Below are positions 1 to 6,840 of a stretch of 7,106 nt of DNA, piece by piece (position 1 is the stretch's first letter; each line of letters starts with the position of its first letter). The stretch spans positions 1 to 7,106 of the forward strand of contig CAYSCV010000072.1 in NCBI GenBank assembly GCA_964429715.1, given 5' to 3'. Source of the stretch: JACPNA01 sp964429715 (lineage in GTDB: Archaea > Nanobdellota > Nanobdellia > Woesearchaeales > GW2011-AR9). The translations under genes and the position numbers were made by a program. The notes under the pieces were generated by a model. The model did no database searches and was not told the origin of the DNA. It saw only the letters and a list, made by a program, of their open reading frames with translations.

Positions 1-947
1 ATTATAGGCATGGTGTTGAGCAGATTGGTTTTGACAACGACGGGATCAAAACTTTCGACACCAAACGCGGCGATATTTCCAGGAGTGCAATATTTTACAA
101 TGGCTTTGGTGATTTCTTCCCCACTTTTGGCTACAACGGAATTAGGGTTGACGTTATCAATATGTAATACTTCAATGCCAGGACAAGATTGGTTGATTTT
201 TTGGAGCAGTTCAATTGGTCTATCGCAAGCGTAGAAATCGGCTTGTTTTCCTAGGCGAAAGAAACGAGCCCCGACTTTGTAATATGCTTGGACTTCGGCA
301 AGAACATCTTCCATTTTTCTATTGATAAATTTACTTTTGATTGGTTCGGTGCAAAAACTGCATTTGCCGACGTTGCAGCCTCTTCCTGTTTCTATTTCAA
401 TTACTCTGCGATTGGGAATTTGGGTGAGGATTTCAACTCCGGCAAGAAAAAATGATTGGAGTTGGGTGAAATCGGTGGTGTAGTCTTTGACTTCTGTGAA
501 TATAGAGAGATCTTCTTTTTCGAAGAACTTTCCGCCTTCTAATTGGGTGCCGAAGATAGCTGGCCCCGTGAGAATTTTTGGCATATGTAGATCTTTTATC
601 AGAGGGATGACTTCATGTAATGTCCCGGGTAGAGCAGTGAGATATTTTCCTGGTACATGGACGCCGAGAATGACAAGGAGAATATCTGTTAGGGGGATGA
701 TTTTGTTAAGGTCATTGGTTGTGAGGTTATAGGTGAGAATACTGGTTTTTTCTTTTTCCGTTGGAATTCTTTTTTTCCCGGCAAATTTTTTCCACAAACG
801 GAGGTCGTCGATGGTGATATATGATACGTGATGTCCTTCTGTTTTTAATTGGCCGTAGATGTAACGAGGATAGGTACCTAGATAGGGGGGTACACCAAGA
901 CCTGAGGCTTCATCGGTGTAGCAGTCGAGAATTGTATAATTTGCCAT
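1..947 (-). CDS. COG1031-type radical SAM protein, C-terminus off the left edge (partial)
   Basis: I translated this frame by hand from the ATG at 947 down to base 3. It stays open for 315 codons with no stop, so the gene continues beyond the window. The N-terminus (ILDCYTDEASGLGVPPYLGT, residues 6-25) and the GTYPRY segment match what I recall of the archaeal COG1031 Fe-S oxidoreductases, which carry an N-terminal domain, a radical SAM core and a C-terminal helix-hairpin-helix. The cluster motif is C191-X4-C196-X2-C199, followed by TEP. This is one residue longer than the textbook CX3CX2C, and COG1031 proteins are known for irregular spacing here. RFFRLGKQADFYA (about 230-242) and FGVESFDPVVVKTN (about 296-309) are further family-like blocks. 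The C-terminal part is not visible. It should bind a 4Fe-4S cluster and SAM; substrate and reaction are unknown. The start lies 27 bp after the gatE stop, without a Shine-Dalgarno site, which suggests cotranscription. Family call is fairly sure, function not. Confidence 0.85.
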   Translation of the reverse strand, partial: MANYTILDCYTDEASGLGVPPYLGTYPRYIYGQLKTEGHHVSYITIDDLRLWKKFAGKKRIPTEKEKTSILTYNLTTNDLNKIIPLTDILLVILGVHVPGKYLTALPGTLHEVIPLIKDLHMPKILTGPAIFGTQLEGGKFFEKEDLSIFTEVKDYTTDFTQLQSFFLAGVEILTQIPNRRVIEIETGRGCNVGKCSFCTEPIKSKFINRKMEDVLAEVQAYYKVGARFFRLGKQADFYACDRPIELLQKINQSCPGIEVLHIDNVNPNSVVAKSGEEITKAIVKYCTPGNIAAFGVESFDPVVVKTNLLNTMPI

Positions 948-974
948 TTATTTTTTGGGATGAAAATGAAAAGA

Positions 975-2813
975 TTAATTTTTATGTCCTTTCTCTTGGA
1001 TACGTTTTAATTCTTCTGAGATAAACTGACCAGAGGCTTTGCCTTGGAATTTTTTTATGCAGAGACCCATTAGAGCTGAGAAGGGGGCGTTTGGGTTCTG
1101 TTGGATGACTTGAGTGATGCCTTCGTGGAGTTCTTCGGTTGAGAGGCGGGCGTATTTTTGGATGTTGAATGTTCTTTTAGTCATGTCTAACAATACGTCT
1201 AAGACTATGTCTTTATGGATCTTGTCTTGAGAAAGGTAGAGGAAGAGATCGCGAAAATTATTTTCAGTGAGGAGGTCAGGGTCAGCATTGTATTTTCGTT
1301 TTAATTCAAATGGTGTTGATGTTAATGTTTCTGCAATGAACGCAGGTTTCAGGAGAGGATATTTTGCGATGAGTTCTTCAAATAAGAGCATATTATCGGA
1401 TTTAGCGATGAATTCGGCTAAATCTTTGCTGAGATTAAATTGTTGTTGGTAGCGCTGCGCTTTTTCTTCAAGTGTCTCAGGAATAGTGATATTTTTCAGA
1501 TTTGGTTTTACTAACGGGATGTCAGTTTCAGGATACATTCGCGCAGCGCCGGGCATGGGGCGCATATAGGATGAGGTGCCGTCGGGATTGGCTTTGCGTA
1601 CTTCTTTAGGAACGCCAAGCCATAATGCTTGTAAACGTTCGTATACCGCTTTAAGGGCATGCTGGGATTTTGATTCTTGATCAGCAACTAAGATAAATGC
1701 GTCTTTATCATTGCAATTTAATTTTCGTTGGATGACGCCGACTTCTTCAGCGGTGATGCCGTAGTTTGGTAATTCATCGGAATGGAAAATGCCGCCAACA
1801 CCAGCTTTTATTTTTGCGCGGCCGGAGAGTTCTGTACCTATGCGATAATTTGGAACCAATTCTCTACCGAGAAAACCGCCGAACCAATTTATGCGAATGG
1901 CAAGTATTTTTCCGTTTTTTTCGATTGTTTTTTGAATTATTTTGGCTTGTGATTTGAGAAATAATCCGGTTATATCGATAATCTCGAGAGGGTTGAGTTT
2001 GATGTTGGCATCTTTTAATTCGCTGCGTATTTTTAATAATTCTTCTTGGCGTTTGGCTTCTAATTCGACGTACAAAGGTAAGAGGCGAAGTTCTTGTGCG
2101 CCTTTGATTTCGACGCGTGTGCCTCCGATAATGGAGACATTGACGTCTTGACGAATGGTGCCAAGACCACGTTTAACGCCAGGCAGGGAGCGAAGGAGGA
2201 GGCCGATTTTTTTGGCGGATTCCAAGCATTGCTGCGGAGTTTTAATATCAGGAGCAGTACCAATTTCAATTAAAGGGATGCCTAAACGATCTAAGCGATA
2301 GATTTTTTCATCCCCTTTTTCTTCAATGATTTTACAGGCGTCTTCTTCGATGTTTATGCCAGTGATACGAACATCGCCTTCGGAGGTGTGAATGAGGCCG
2401 TTTCTTGCTACTAATGCGGTGCGTTGGAAACCAGAGGTGTTGGAACCGTCGATAACAGTTTTACGCATGACTTGGACAATAGGGATGATATCTGAGTCTA
2501 CTAGTTTGGAGAATTGAAGGACAGTATATAATGCATCTTGATTGAGAGGATGAGGGGGTTCGGAATCGGTTTCGACCAAACAGGTGGTGTTGTGATAGCC
2601 TTGGTAGATAAAAATTTTTTGTTTGAGTTGTTCTTCTTTAGCAGCGATGTCAATTTCGCCACTTTCTCCCGCAGATGCGCGTAATACGCGTGTAATTTGA
2701 AAATCAGGCTGGTCGTCACGCATAAGAGTTGGGCAGTTGCAGAATAGTTTCTTGCCTTCTAATTGCTGATGGATTTCGATGCCGCATTTTAAGCCAAGTT
2801 TTTCAAATGACAT
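975..2813 (-). CDS. gatE: Glutamyl-tRNA(Gln) amidotransferase subunit E
   Basis: GatE is the tRNA-binding kinase/transamidase subunit of the archaeal GatDE complex. The complex turns mischarged Glu-tRNA(Gln) into Gln-tRNA(Gln), using ammonia released by the asparaginase-like GatD. The 612 residues are close to the usual family length of about 620. The GatB/E cradle fills roughly residues 1-275, with LKCGIEIHQQLEGKKLFCNCP (8-28), TTCLVETDSEPPH (76-88) and VMRKTVIDGSNTSGFQRTAL (115-134). A GAD (AspRS-like) insert, the mark that separates GatE from GatB, covers about 276-395 and includes GVGGIFHSDELPNYGIT (338-354). A helical region and a YqeY-like tRNA-binding tail follow to the end, with the GLCIKKFQGKASGQ block at 583-596. 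Starting at the ATG at 2813 gives the expected N-terminus. No Shine-Dalgarno site precedes it; a TATA-like box about 27 bp upstream suggests a leaderless message. gatD is not in this window. The gene lies 27 bp upstream of the radical SAM gene. Confidence 0.97.
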   Translation of the reverse strand: MSFEKLGLKCGIEIHQQLEGKKLFCNCPTLMRDDQPDFQITRVLRASAGESGEIDIAAKEEQLKQKIFIYQGYHNTTCLVETDSEPPHPLNQDALYTVLQFSKLVDSDIIPIVQVMRKTVIDGSNTSGFQRTALVARNGLIHTSEGDVRITGINIEEDACKIIEEKGDEKIYRLDRLGIPLIEIGTAPDIKTPQQCLESAKKIGLLLRSLPGVKRGLGTIRQDVNVSIIGGTRVEIKGAQELRLLPLYVELEAKRQEELLKIRSELKDANIKLNPLEIIDITGLFLKSQAKIIQKTIEKNGKILAIRINWFGGFLGRELVPNYRIGTELSGRAKIKAGVGGIFHSDELPNYGITAEEVGVIQRKLNCNDKDAFILVADQESKSQHALKAVYERLQALWLGVPKEVRKANPDGTSSYMRPMPGAARMYPETDIPLVKPNLKNITIPETLEEKAQRYQQQFNLSKDLAEFIAKSDNMLLFEELIAKYPLLKPAFIAETLTSTPFELKRKYNADPDLLTENNFRDLFLYLSQDKIHKDIVLDVLLDMTKRTFNIQKYARLSTEELHEGITQVIQQNPNAPFSALMGLCIKKFQGKASGQFISEELKRIQEKGHKN

Positions 2814-2834
2814 TCTGTTTGGGAATGGAAGGAT

Positions 2835-2845
2835 GTTTAAAAAGG
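2835..2845 (-). promoter_or_regulatory. Candidate TATA box for gatE
   Basis: On the minus strand this reads CCTTTTTAAAC, centred about 27 bp upstream of the gatE ATG. In archaea the TATA box normally sits about 25-27 bp before the transcription start, so transcription would begin at or next to the ATG. That agrees with the missing Shine-Dalgarno site. A second AT-rich segment farther upstream (AAAATATTTTAA, about 2872-2883) could be an alternative with a leader of roughly 40 nt. Position and motif are seen; use as a promoter is inferred. Confidence 0.45.
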
Positions 2846-2886
2846 TTTAGGATTTTTTAGGGGAAATGATTAAAATATTTTAGAGG

Positions 2887-2892
2887 AAAAAA
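2887..2892 (-). terminator. Oligo-T terminator candidate after the GGDEF gene
   Basis: The minus strand has a run of six T about 24-29 nt past the GGDEF stop codon, in a generally pyrimidine-rich stretch. Archaeal RNA polymerase can terminate at short T runs without a hairpin. Together with the separate TATA-like box for gatE, this suggests that the GGDEF gene and gatE are independent transcription units, although read-through is possible. Confidence 0.35.
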
Positions 2893-2915
2893 TGAAGAGG
2901 TTTTAAAGAGAAAAT

Positions 2916-4451
2916 TTACGCACTTACGACACGGTTTCGGCCGGTTTCTTTAGCAGCATAGAGAGCATGATCTGCTTTATCAAATAATTCTTGAGGAGAA
3001 GGGTTATTTTTGCAATCGTCTGGAAAGGTGGAAATACCAATGGAAGCGGTTAGAGGCATCTGAGTTTTAGGATTGAGGGGTTGAGGGTTTTCAAGAGGGA
3101 GTAGTTCGCGTAATTTATTGGCGATGATAAACGCATGAGATTTATCAGTGTTAGGCAGAAGTAAGATAAATTCTTCACCACCATAACGAATAAATAAATC
3201 TGTTTTACGAATGTGACGCATGATAGTTTTGGCCATCCCTTGCAAAATTTTATCACCCATGCCATGACCATATGTATCATTGAAGTGTTTAAAATGGTCA
3301 ATGTCGAAAATAAGAAGAGAAAATTGTTGTTTGGTACGTTCGTACTGAAAAGATAATTTGTGAAATTCTTCAAAGAAAATTTGTTTCGTATATGCACCGG
3401 TTAATGAGTCAAAGCGTTTCTCCCATAATGCGCGTTCAAAGTCTTTACGCAGAGAACGCATTTTTTCAATAACTTTTGGTTTTGTGTCTTTGATGAAATA
3501 AATCACTTGGGCATCAAGAAATTGAGGGATGTGTTCTAGTTGGGTGAAAAAATCTAAGACTTCTTCAGGACTAGTCAGGGTATGATATTCAAGCAGTACT
3601 TCTTTGAGATTAATTATTGGACGTTTGAAGCCAAGTGAATGATACCATTTCTGAGGTTTTTGATCGAGGAGATTATTGATGATATCAAGAGAAGTGACTT
3701 TTTCATCATTATATTTTTGGAAAGGAATATAAAATTCGTCTTTGATACGATGCTGGATTTTTTTGAGTTGGCGTGTTTCTTCGCTAAATCTGTCTGTGAG
3801 GGTACGTAATTGGGGAATAGAATTGGTAATATTTTCTTTTGTTTCGTACGTTCGTAATTCCGTTAGGATTTCTTTTTCTTGAATGATAATACTTTGATAG
3901 AATTGGAGCAGTTGACGAAAGGTGTTAAGTAGATTTTCAATGTGGGTGTCAAGGGATAACGCAATTTTCTCTCGCTTATGAATCTGGTTGAGACGTTGAG
4001 AAATGGCGTTGATATTTTTCTTTAATTGGGATGATCGAGACCGATAGTGTGATACTTTTGAGAGGTATGTGAAACGATCAAGAGTTAAATAATCTGCTTT
4101 TTGAAGTATTTCTTTTTCTTTAATGAGTAAAGGGCGATAATTAGAGATACCATATTCTTGATACACTTCGGTTGTGATAATGCCTTGTTTTGGATCAAGA
4201 TCAGCTAAAGTTTGAGCGATTAGTGAAGAAATTTCAGCGCGTTGTTCGTTCGTCCATGATTTTTGTTTTATTATTTTTTGTAAGGCGTTGCTAAGCAAAG
4301 TCGTTTTTTTTAAATGAAGGATAGTACGACGAAAATGGTCAGGTAAATCATGGATGATGGCTTTTTCTTGAGCGGTAAGGGTGGCAATGAGTTCAAAAAA
4401 AGAAATTACTTCATCTGTATTGACATCGGCACCGCTTTTTATATCGACCAT
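2916..4451 (-). CDS. Cytoplasmic coiled-coil GGDEF-domain protein, putative diguanylate cyclase
   Basis: The 511-residue product ends in a GGDEF domain (about 347-511) that should make cyclic di-GMP from two GTP. The signature is GGEEF at 424-428. FDIDHFKHFNDTYGHGMGD (382-400) supplies the metal-binding Asp383 and the nucleotide-binding Asn391 and Asp400 region. RKTD at 415-418, five residues before GGEEF, fits the product-inhibition I-site RxxD. A DSLTGAYTK segment opens the domain right after a charged helix (about 325-346), the usual linker that passes a signal into GGDEF domains. Residues 1-340 are mostly predicted helix rich in Lys, Glu, Gln and Leu, probably coiled coil. I recognise no PAS, GAF, REC or HAMP domain, no membrane segment and no EAL or HD-GYP phosphodiesterase domain. 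The ATG at 4451 has no Shine-Dalgarno site but lies 30 bp from a palindromic TATA box. It is divergent from the helicase. Enzymatic activity is inferred from motifs; the input signal is unknown. Confidence 0.93.
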   Translation of the reverse strand: MVDIKSGADVNTDEVISFFELIATLTAQEKAIIHDLPDHFRRTILHLKKTTLLSNALQKIIKQKSWTNEQRAEISSLIAQTLADLDPKQGIITTEVYQEYGISNYRPLLIKEKEILQKADYLTLDRFTYLSKVSHYRSRSSQLKKNINAISQRLNQIHKREKIALSLDTHIENLLNTFRQLLQFYQSIIIQEKEILTELRTYETKENITNSIPQLRTLTDRFSEETRQLKKIQHRIKDEFYIPFQKYNDEKVTSLDIINNLLDQKPQKWYHSLGFKRPIINLKEVLLEYHTLTSPEEVLDFFTQLEHIPQFLDAQVIYFIKDTKPKVIEKMRSLRKDFERALWEKRFDSLTGAYTKQIFFEEFHKLSFQYERTKQQFSLLIFDIDHFKHFNDTYGHGMGDKILQGMAKTIMRHIRKTDLFIRYGGEEFILLLPNTDKSHAFIIANKLRELLPLENPQPLNPKTQMPLTASIGISTFPDDCKNNPSPQELFDKADHALYAAKETGRNRVVSA

Positions 4452-4477
4452 GGGATACGTATATTAAAGAAGGAGGT

Positions 4478-4485
4478 TTTATAAA
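4478..4485. promoter_or_regulatory. Palindromic TATA box in the GGDEF/helicase divergent promoter
   Basis: TTTATAAA is its own reverse complement, so TBP could bind it in either orientation. Its centre is 30 bp from the GGDEF start codon at 4451, which would give a near-leaderless message. It is about 49 bp from the helicase ATG at 4531, which would give a leader of about 20-25 nt that includes the GAGGTGA site. On the helicase side it is preceded by the purine-rich AAGGAGG, which resembles a BRE more than the sequence on the other side does. A second weaker box, TTTGTATAAG (4493-4502), could also drive the helicase. Confidence 0.5.
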
Positions 4486-4513
4486 CATTGTGTTTGTATA
4501 AGAGTAGATTGTA

Positions 4514-4520
4514 GAGGTGA
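4514..4520 (+). promoter_or_regulatory. Ribosome binding site of the helicase gene
   Basis: GAGGTGA is an excellent complement to the archaeal 16S 3' end. It ends 10 nt before the ATG at 4531. It is only 1 nt before the in-frame TTG at 4522, too close to serve that codon, and it decides the start in favour of 4531. It is the only clear Shine-Dalgarno site next to any start in the window. Confidence 0.65.
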
Positions 4521-4530
4521 GTTGTCTTTG

Positions 4531-6492
4531 ATGAGCGTTAGCAAAGGCAATAATTATATGAAATTTAAGAATTTTACATTAGATCCGTTTCAAGAGCAAG
4601 CGATTGAGGCGATAGAACAAAATTTTTCAGTGGTGGTTTCCGCGCCAACGGGAAGCGGGAAGACGTTGATTGCAGATTATATCATTGAGAAGCATAAGAA
4701 TGATCCAAAGAGGATTGTGTATACGGCGCCGATCAAAGCGCTTTCTAATCAGAAGTATAAAGATTTCTGCCAGGAATATGGAGAGACACATGTAGGATTG
4801 ATGACAGGAGATATTGTGATTAATCCAGAAGCGAAAATTGTGATCATGACAACAGAGATTTATCGCAATATGGCGGTGAGCAATGATGCGGATCTGAATA
4901 ATATTGCGTATGTGATTTTTGATGAAGTGCATTATATCAATGATCCGGAACGAGGATATGTGTGGGAGGAGTCGATTATTTATAGTTCTGAGAAAATACG
5001 ATTTTTATGTTTATCAGCAACGATTCCCAATGCGGCAGAATTTAGCAGATGGATTCAAGCGATTAAAAAGCATCAAGTGAAGACTGTTGTGACGGAAAAA
5101 CGAAATGTGCCACTGCAGCATAGGTTTTATGATTATGAGTTAGGGATTACTTCGCTTGAGAAGATTAAAGAGGCGTGTGAAGTGCCGTCGTATCACGCAG
5201 TGGTGGGAGGAGGAAGAGGGAGAGGGCAGAAGGAGAGAATACCTGAGCCGAATCATGTTAATCTTATTTTGGATTTAGGTGCAGATAAGCTGCCGTGTTT
5301 CTTTTTTACGTTTTCACGAAAAGATTGTCAGATGAAAGCACTGGAATTGACTAAGAAGAATATTTTTGCGCGCGATACGAAATGTGTGGAGTATTTTGTG
5401 AAAAAAATGGAGGGGGCGCCACCAGAAATTAATAAGTTATCTTCTACGCGAGCGATACGAGAGACGATTGCACAAGGAATTGCGTTTCATCATGCAGGAT
5501 TATTACCAATTATCAAAGAAGTGGTAGAAGAATTATTTGCGAAGGGAATGATTAAAGTGTTATATACCACAGAAACGTTTGCGGTTGGAATTAATATGCC
5601 GGCAAAAACGGTTTGTTTTGATAATTTGCGTAAGTATGATGGGCGAAGTTTTCGGATGTTGAATACGAAGGAGTATTTTCAGATTGCGGGAAGAGCGGGA
5701 AGGCGGGGAATTGATACGATCGGGCATGTGGTGAGTATGATTTATCGGCAGACGTTTCGATATAAAGAACTACAGAATTTAACAGACAAGGATGTGGAGC
5801 CAATTCAATCACAGTTTAAGTTGTCGATTAATACGGTGTTAAATTTGATTGAGTTGAAGACTCCGGTGCAGATTGAGAAAATATTGCGGTTGAGTTTTTT
5901 TTCGTATCAAAAGTTTGGGGAGAAGTATGATAAAATTCCGACCAAATTGATTTTAGCTCGCTATGATAGCATTGTGCGCAGGCTGGAGAAGTTTGGATAT
6001 AGCGAGGATAAGAAGTTGACAGATAAAGGACGGTTTGCAGCGAAGATTTTTGCCGATGAGATTACGACGGGAGAGATTTTTGCAACAGATGTCTGGCAGA
6101 GTTTAGATGAGTATCAAATAATGCTTGTGTTATCGTGTTTAGTGTATGAGGAGCGGGAGATGCATAAGTTTGAGAAAGGGTTTAAAGACGAATCGTTAAC
6201 GAAATTGCATAAAGTGCTGCATGCAAGCGATTATTTACATATGGAAAAAAAGTTTTTAACGTTAGATCAGATGACAGTGTTAATTCACCCAATTTATCAT
6301 GGAAAGAGTTTTTTTGATGTGCTGGAGCTGATAAATTTGCAAGAGGGAGATTTGATACGAATTTATATGCAGATATTAGATAGATTGGGGCAAGTGAAGA
6401 AAGCGACGACTCACTATCAGTTGTTGAATCGGATCACAAATTGTCAAGGGATTATTATGAAGGCGCTCGAAGGGATTTATTTGATTGATTGA
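4531..6492 (+). CDS. Ski2/Mtr4-type DExH RNA helicase
   Basis: An ATP-dependent superfamily 2 helicase of 653 residues. Visible motifs: Walker A APTGSGKT (38-45), motif Ia APIKALSNQKYKDF, DEVH (131-134) followed by YINDPERGYVWEE, SAT (162-164) in LSATIPNAAEFSRWI, AFHHAGLLP (318-326), TTETFAVGINMPAKT, and motif VI QIAGRAGRRG (384-393). The ERG-VWEE, HHAGLLP and NMPAKT blocks resemble eukaryotic Mtr4/Ski2 and bacterial HelY more than archaeal Hel308. Between the RecA domains lies a Gly/Arg-rich loop (GGGRGRGQKER, 226-236), a spot where the family often has low-complexity sequence. The C-terminal part (about 490-653, LTDKGRFAAKIF onward) resembles the DSHCT helical domain. The KOW/arch insertion of Mtr4 is missing, so the protein is far shorter than the roughly 1000 residues of eukaryotic members. 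Relatives unwind RNA for exosome decay; that role is inferred here. Alternative starts are TTG 4522 and ATG 4558; GAGGTGA favours 4531. Confidence 0.93.
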   Translation: MSVSKGNNYMKFKNFTLDPFQEQAIEAIEQNFSVVVSAPTGSGKTLIADYIIEKHKNDPKRIVYTAPIKALSNQKYKDFCQEYGETHVGLMTGDIVINPEAKIVIMTTEIYRNMAVSNDADLNNIAYVIFDEVHYINDPERGYVWEESIIYSSEKIRFLCLSATIPNAAEFSRWIQAIKKHQVKTVVTEKRNVPLQHRFYDYELGITSLEKIKEACEVPSYHAVVGGGRGRGQKERIPEPNHVNLILDLGADKLPCFFFTFSRKDCQMKALELTKKNIFARDTKCVEYFVKKMEGAPPEINKLSSTRAIRETIAQGIAFHHAGLLPIIKEVVEELFAKGMIKVLYTTETFAVGINMPAKTVCFDNLRKYDGRSFRMLNTKEYFQIAGRAGRRGIDTIGHVVSMIYRQTFRYKELQNLTDKDVEPIQSQFKLSINTVLNLIELKTPVQIEKILRLSFFSYQKFGEKYDKIPTKLILARYDSIVRRLEKFGYSEDKKLTDKGRFAAKIFADEITTGEIFATDVWQSLDEYQIMLVLSCLVYEEREMHKFEKGFKDESLTKLHKVLHASDYLHMEKKFLTLDQMTVLIHPIYHGKSFFDVLELINLQEGDLIRIYMQILDRLGQVKKATTHYQLLNRITNCQGIIMKALEGIYLID

Positions 6493-6505
6493 AGGTTTGT
6501 TGATA

Positions 6506-6532
6506 TTTTTGAAGAAGATAAGTTAGTTTTTT
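6506..6532 (+). terminator. T-rich terminator candidate after the helicase gene
   Basis: A run of five T at 6506-6510 and a run of six T at 6527-6532 follow the helicase stop by 14 and 35 nt. Such oligo-T tracts are the usual archaeal intrinsic terminators. The second run lies inside the 3' end of the convergent PQ-loop gene, so the two transcripts may overlap slightly. No comparable T run is seen on the minus strand for the PQ-loop gene. Confidence 0.35.
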
Positions 6533-6807
6533 GTTGTATCAAATTTTATCTTGAGGATTATCAAAATAATGATCATTATCGATTCTATTATGGCAAATGT
6601 CAATAAAGGATAGACAGCATTTAAAGCAGCATATACTCCATACAATATGAGTCCAATCAAAGAGGTTGTTGTCCACAATAAGGATAAATCTTTAGAGGAT
6701 TTAGTCTTCCATGTTTTGATTAACTGCGGTGCCAATGCGATAGCGATTAAAAATCCTCCAAGATAGCCAACGAATTCTAAAGTCCTAAAATACCAAAGGG
6801 ATAGCAT
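6523..6807 (-). CDS. SemiSWEET-like PQ-loop membrane protein
   Basis: A 94-residue protein made almost entirely of three hydrophobic segments, at about residues 11-30, 45-62 and 64-87. This is one triple-helix bundle, the size of a bacterial SemiSWEET, which works as a dimer. The first helix ends in the PQ motif (APQLIKTWKTKSSKDLSLLW, 26-45, with Pro27 and Gln28), followed by the TKSxKDLS turn typical of the family. Compared from memory with Leptospira SemiSWEET, the Trp and Asn that line the sugar pocket appear to be replaced (near Tyr56 and Ala72), so sugar transport is doubtful. The substrate is unknown. It is convergent with the helicase, with 30 bp between the stops. The ATG at 6807 has no Shine-Dalgarno site; an AT-rich box lies about 28 bp upstream. 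Its coding region also lacks the G-over-C excess on the plus strand seen in the rest of the window, which may hint at a different history. Confidence 0.85.
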   Translation of the reverse strand: MLSLWYFRTLEFVGYLGGFLIAIALAPQLIKTWKTKSSKDLSLLWTTTSLIGLILYGVYAALNAVYPLLTFAIIESIMIIILIILKIKFDTTKN

Positions 6808-6827
6808 ACTTAAAAAGCTTTCGAGAA

Positions 6828-6840
6828 CAAAAAAATAATT
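6828..6840 (-). promoter_or_regulatory. Possible TATA box for the PQ-loop gene
   Basis: On the minus strand AATTATTTTTTTG is centred roughly 28 bp upstream of the ATG at 6807, the spacing expected for a leaderless archaeal message. The match to the TATA consensus is weak. A second AT-rich piece (CTTTTTAAG, 6810-6818) is too close to the ATG to place transcription start upstream of it. Confidence 0.25.

Noticed and set aside
4471..4476. AGGAGG as a ribosome binding site for a longer helicase protein
   Set aside because: The TTG and GTG codons at the right distance (4488-4496) are not in the helicase frame. The purines fit better as a BRE in front of the TATA box.
4522..4530. TTG at 4522 as the helicase start
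   Set aside because: The GAGGTGA site ends only 1 nt before it, while the ATG at 4531 has a normal 10-nt spacer.
4627..4932. 101-codon minus-strand frame inside the helicase gene
   Set aside because: It is fully antisense to the conserved Walker A to DEVH region and has a His/Ile/Arg-rich, non-protein-like composition.
5200..5240. Homopurine tract as a regulatory or triplex-forming element
   Set aside because: It encodes the Gly/Arg-rich loop between the RecA domains, a position where this helicase family often has low-complexity sequence.
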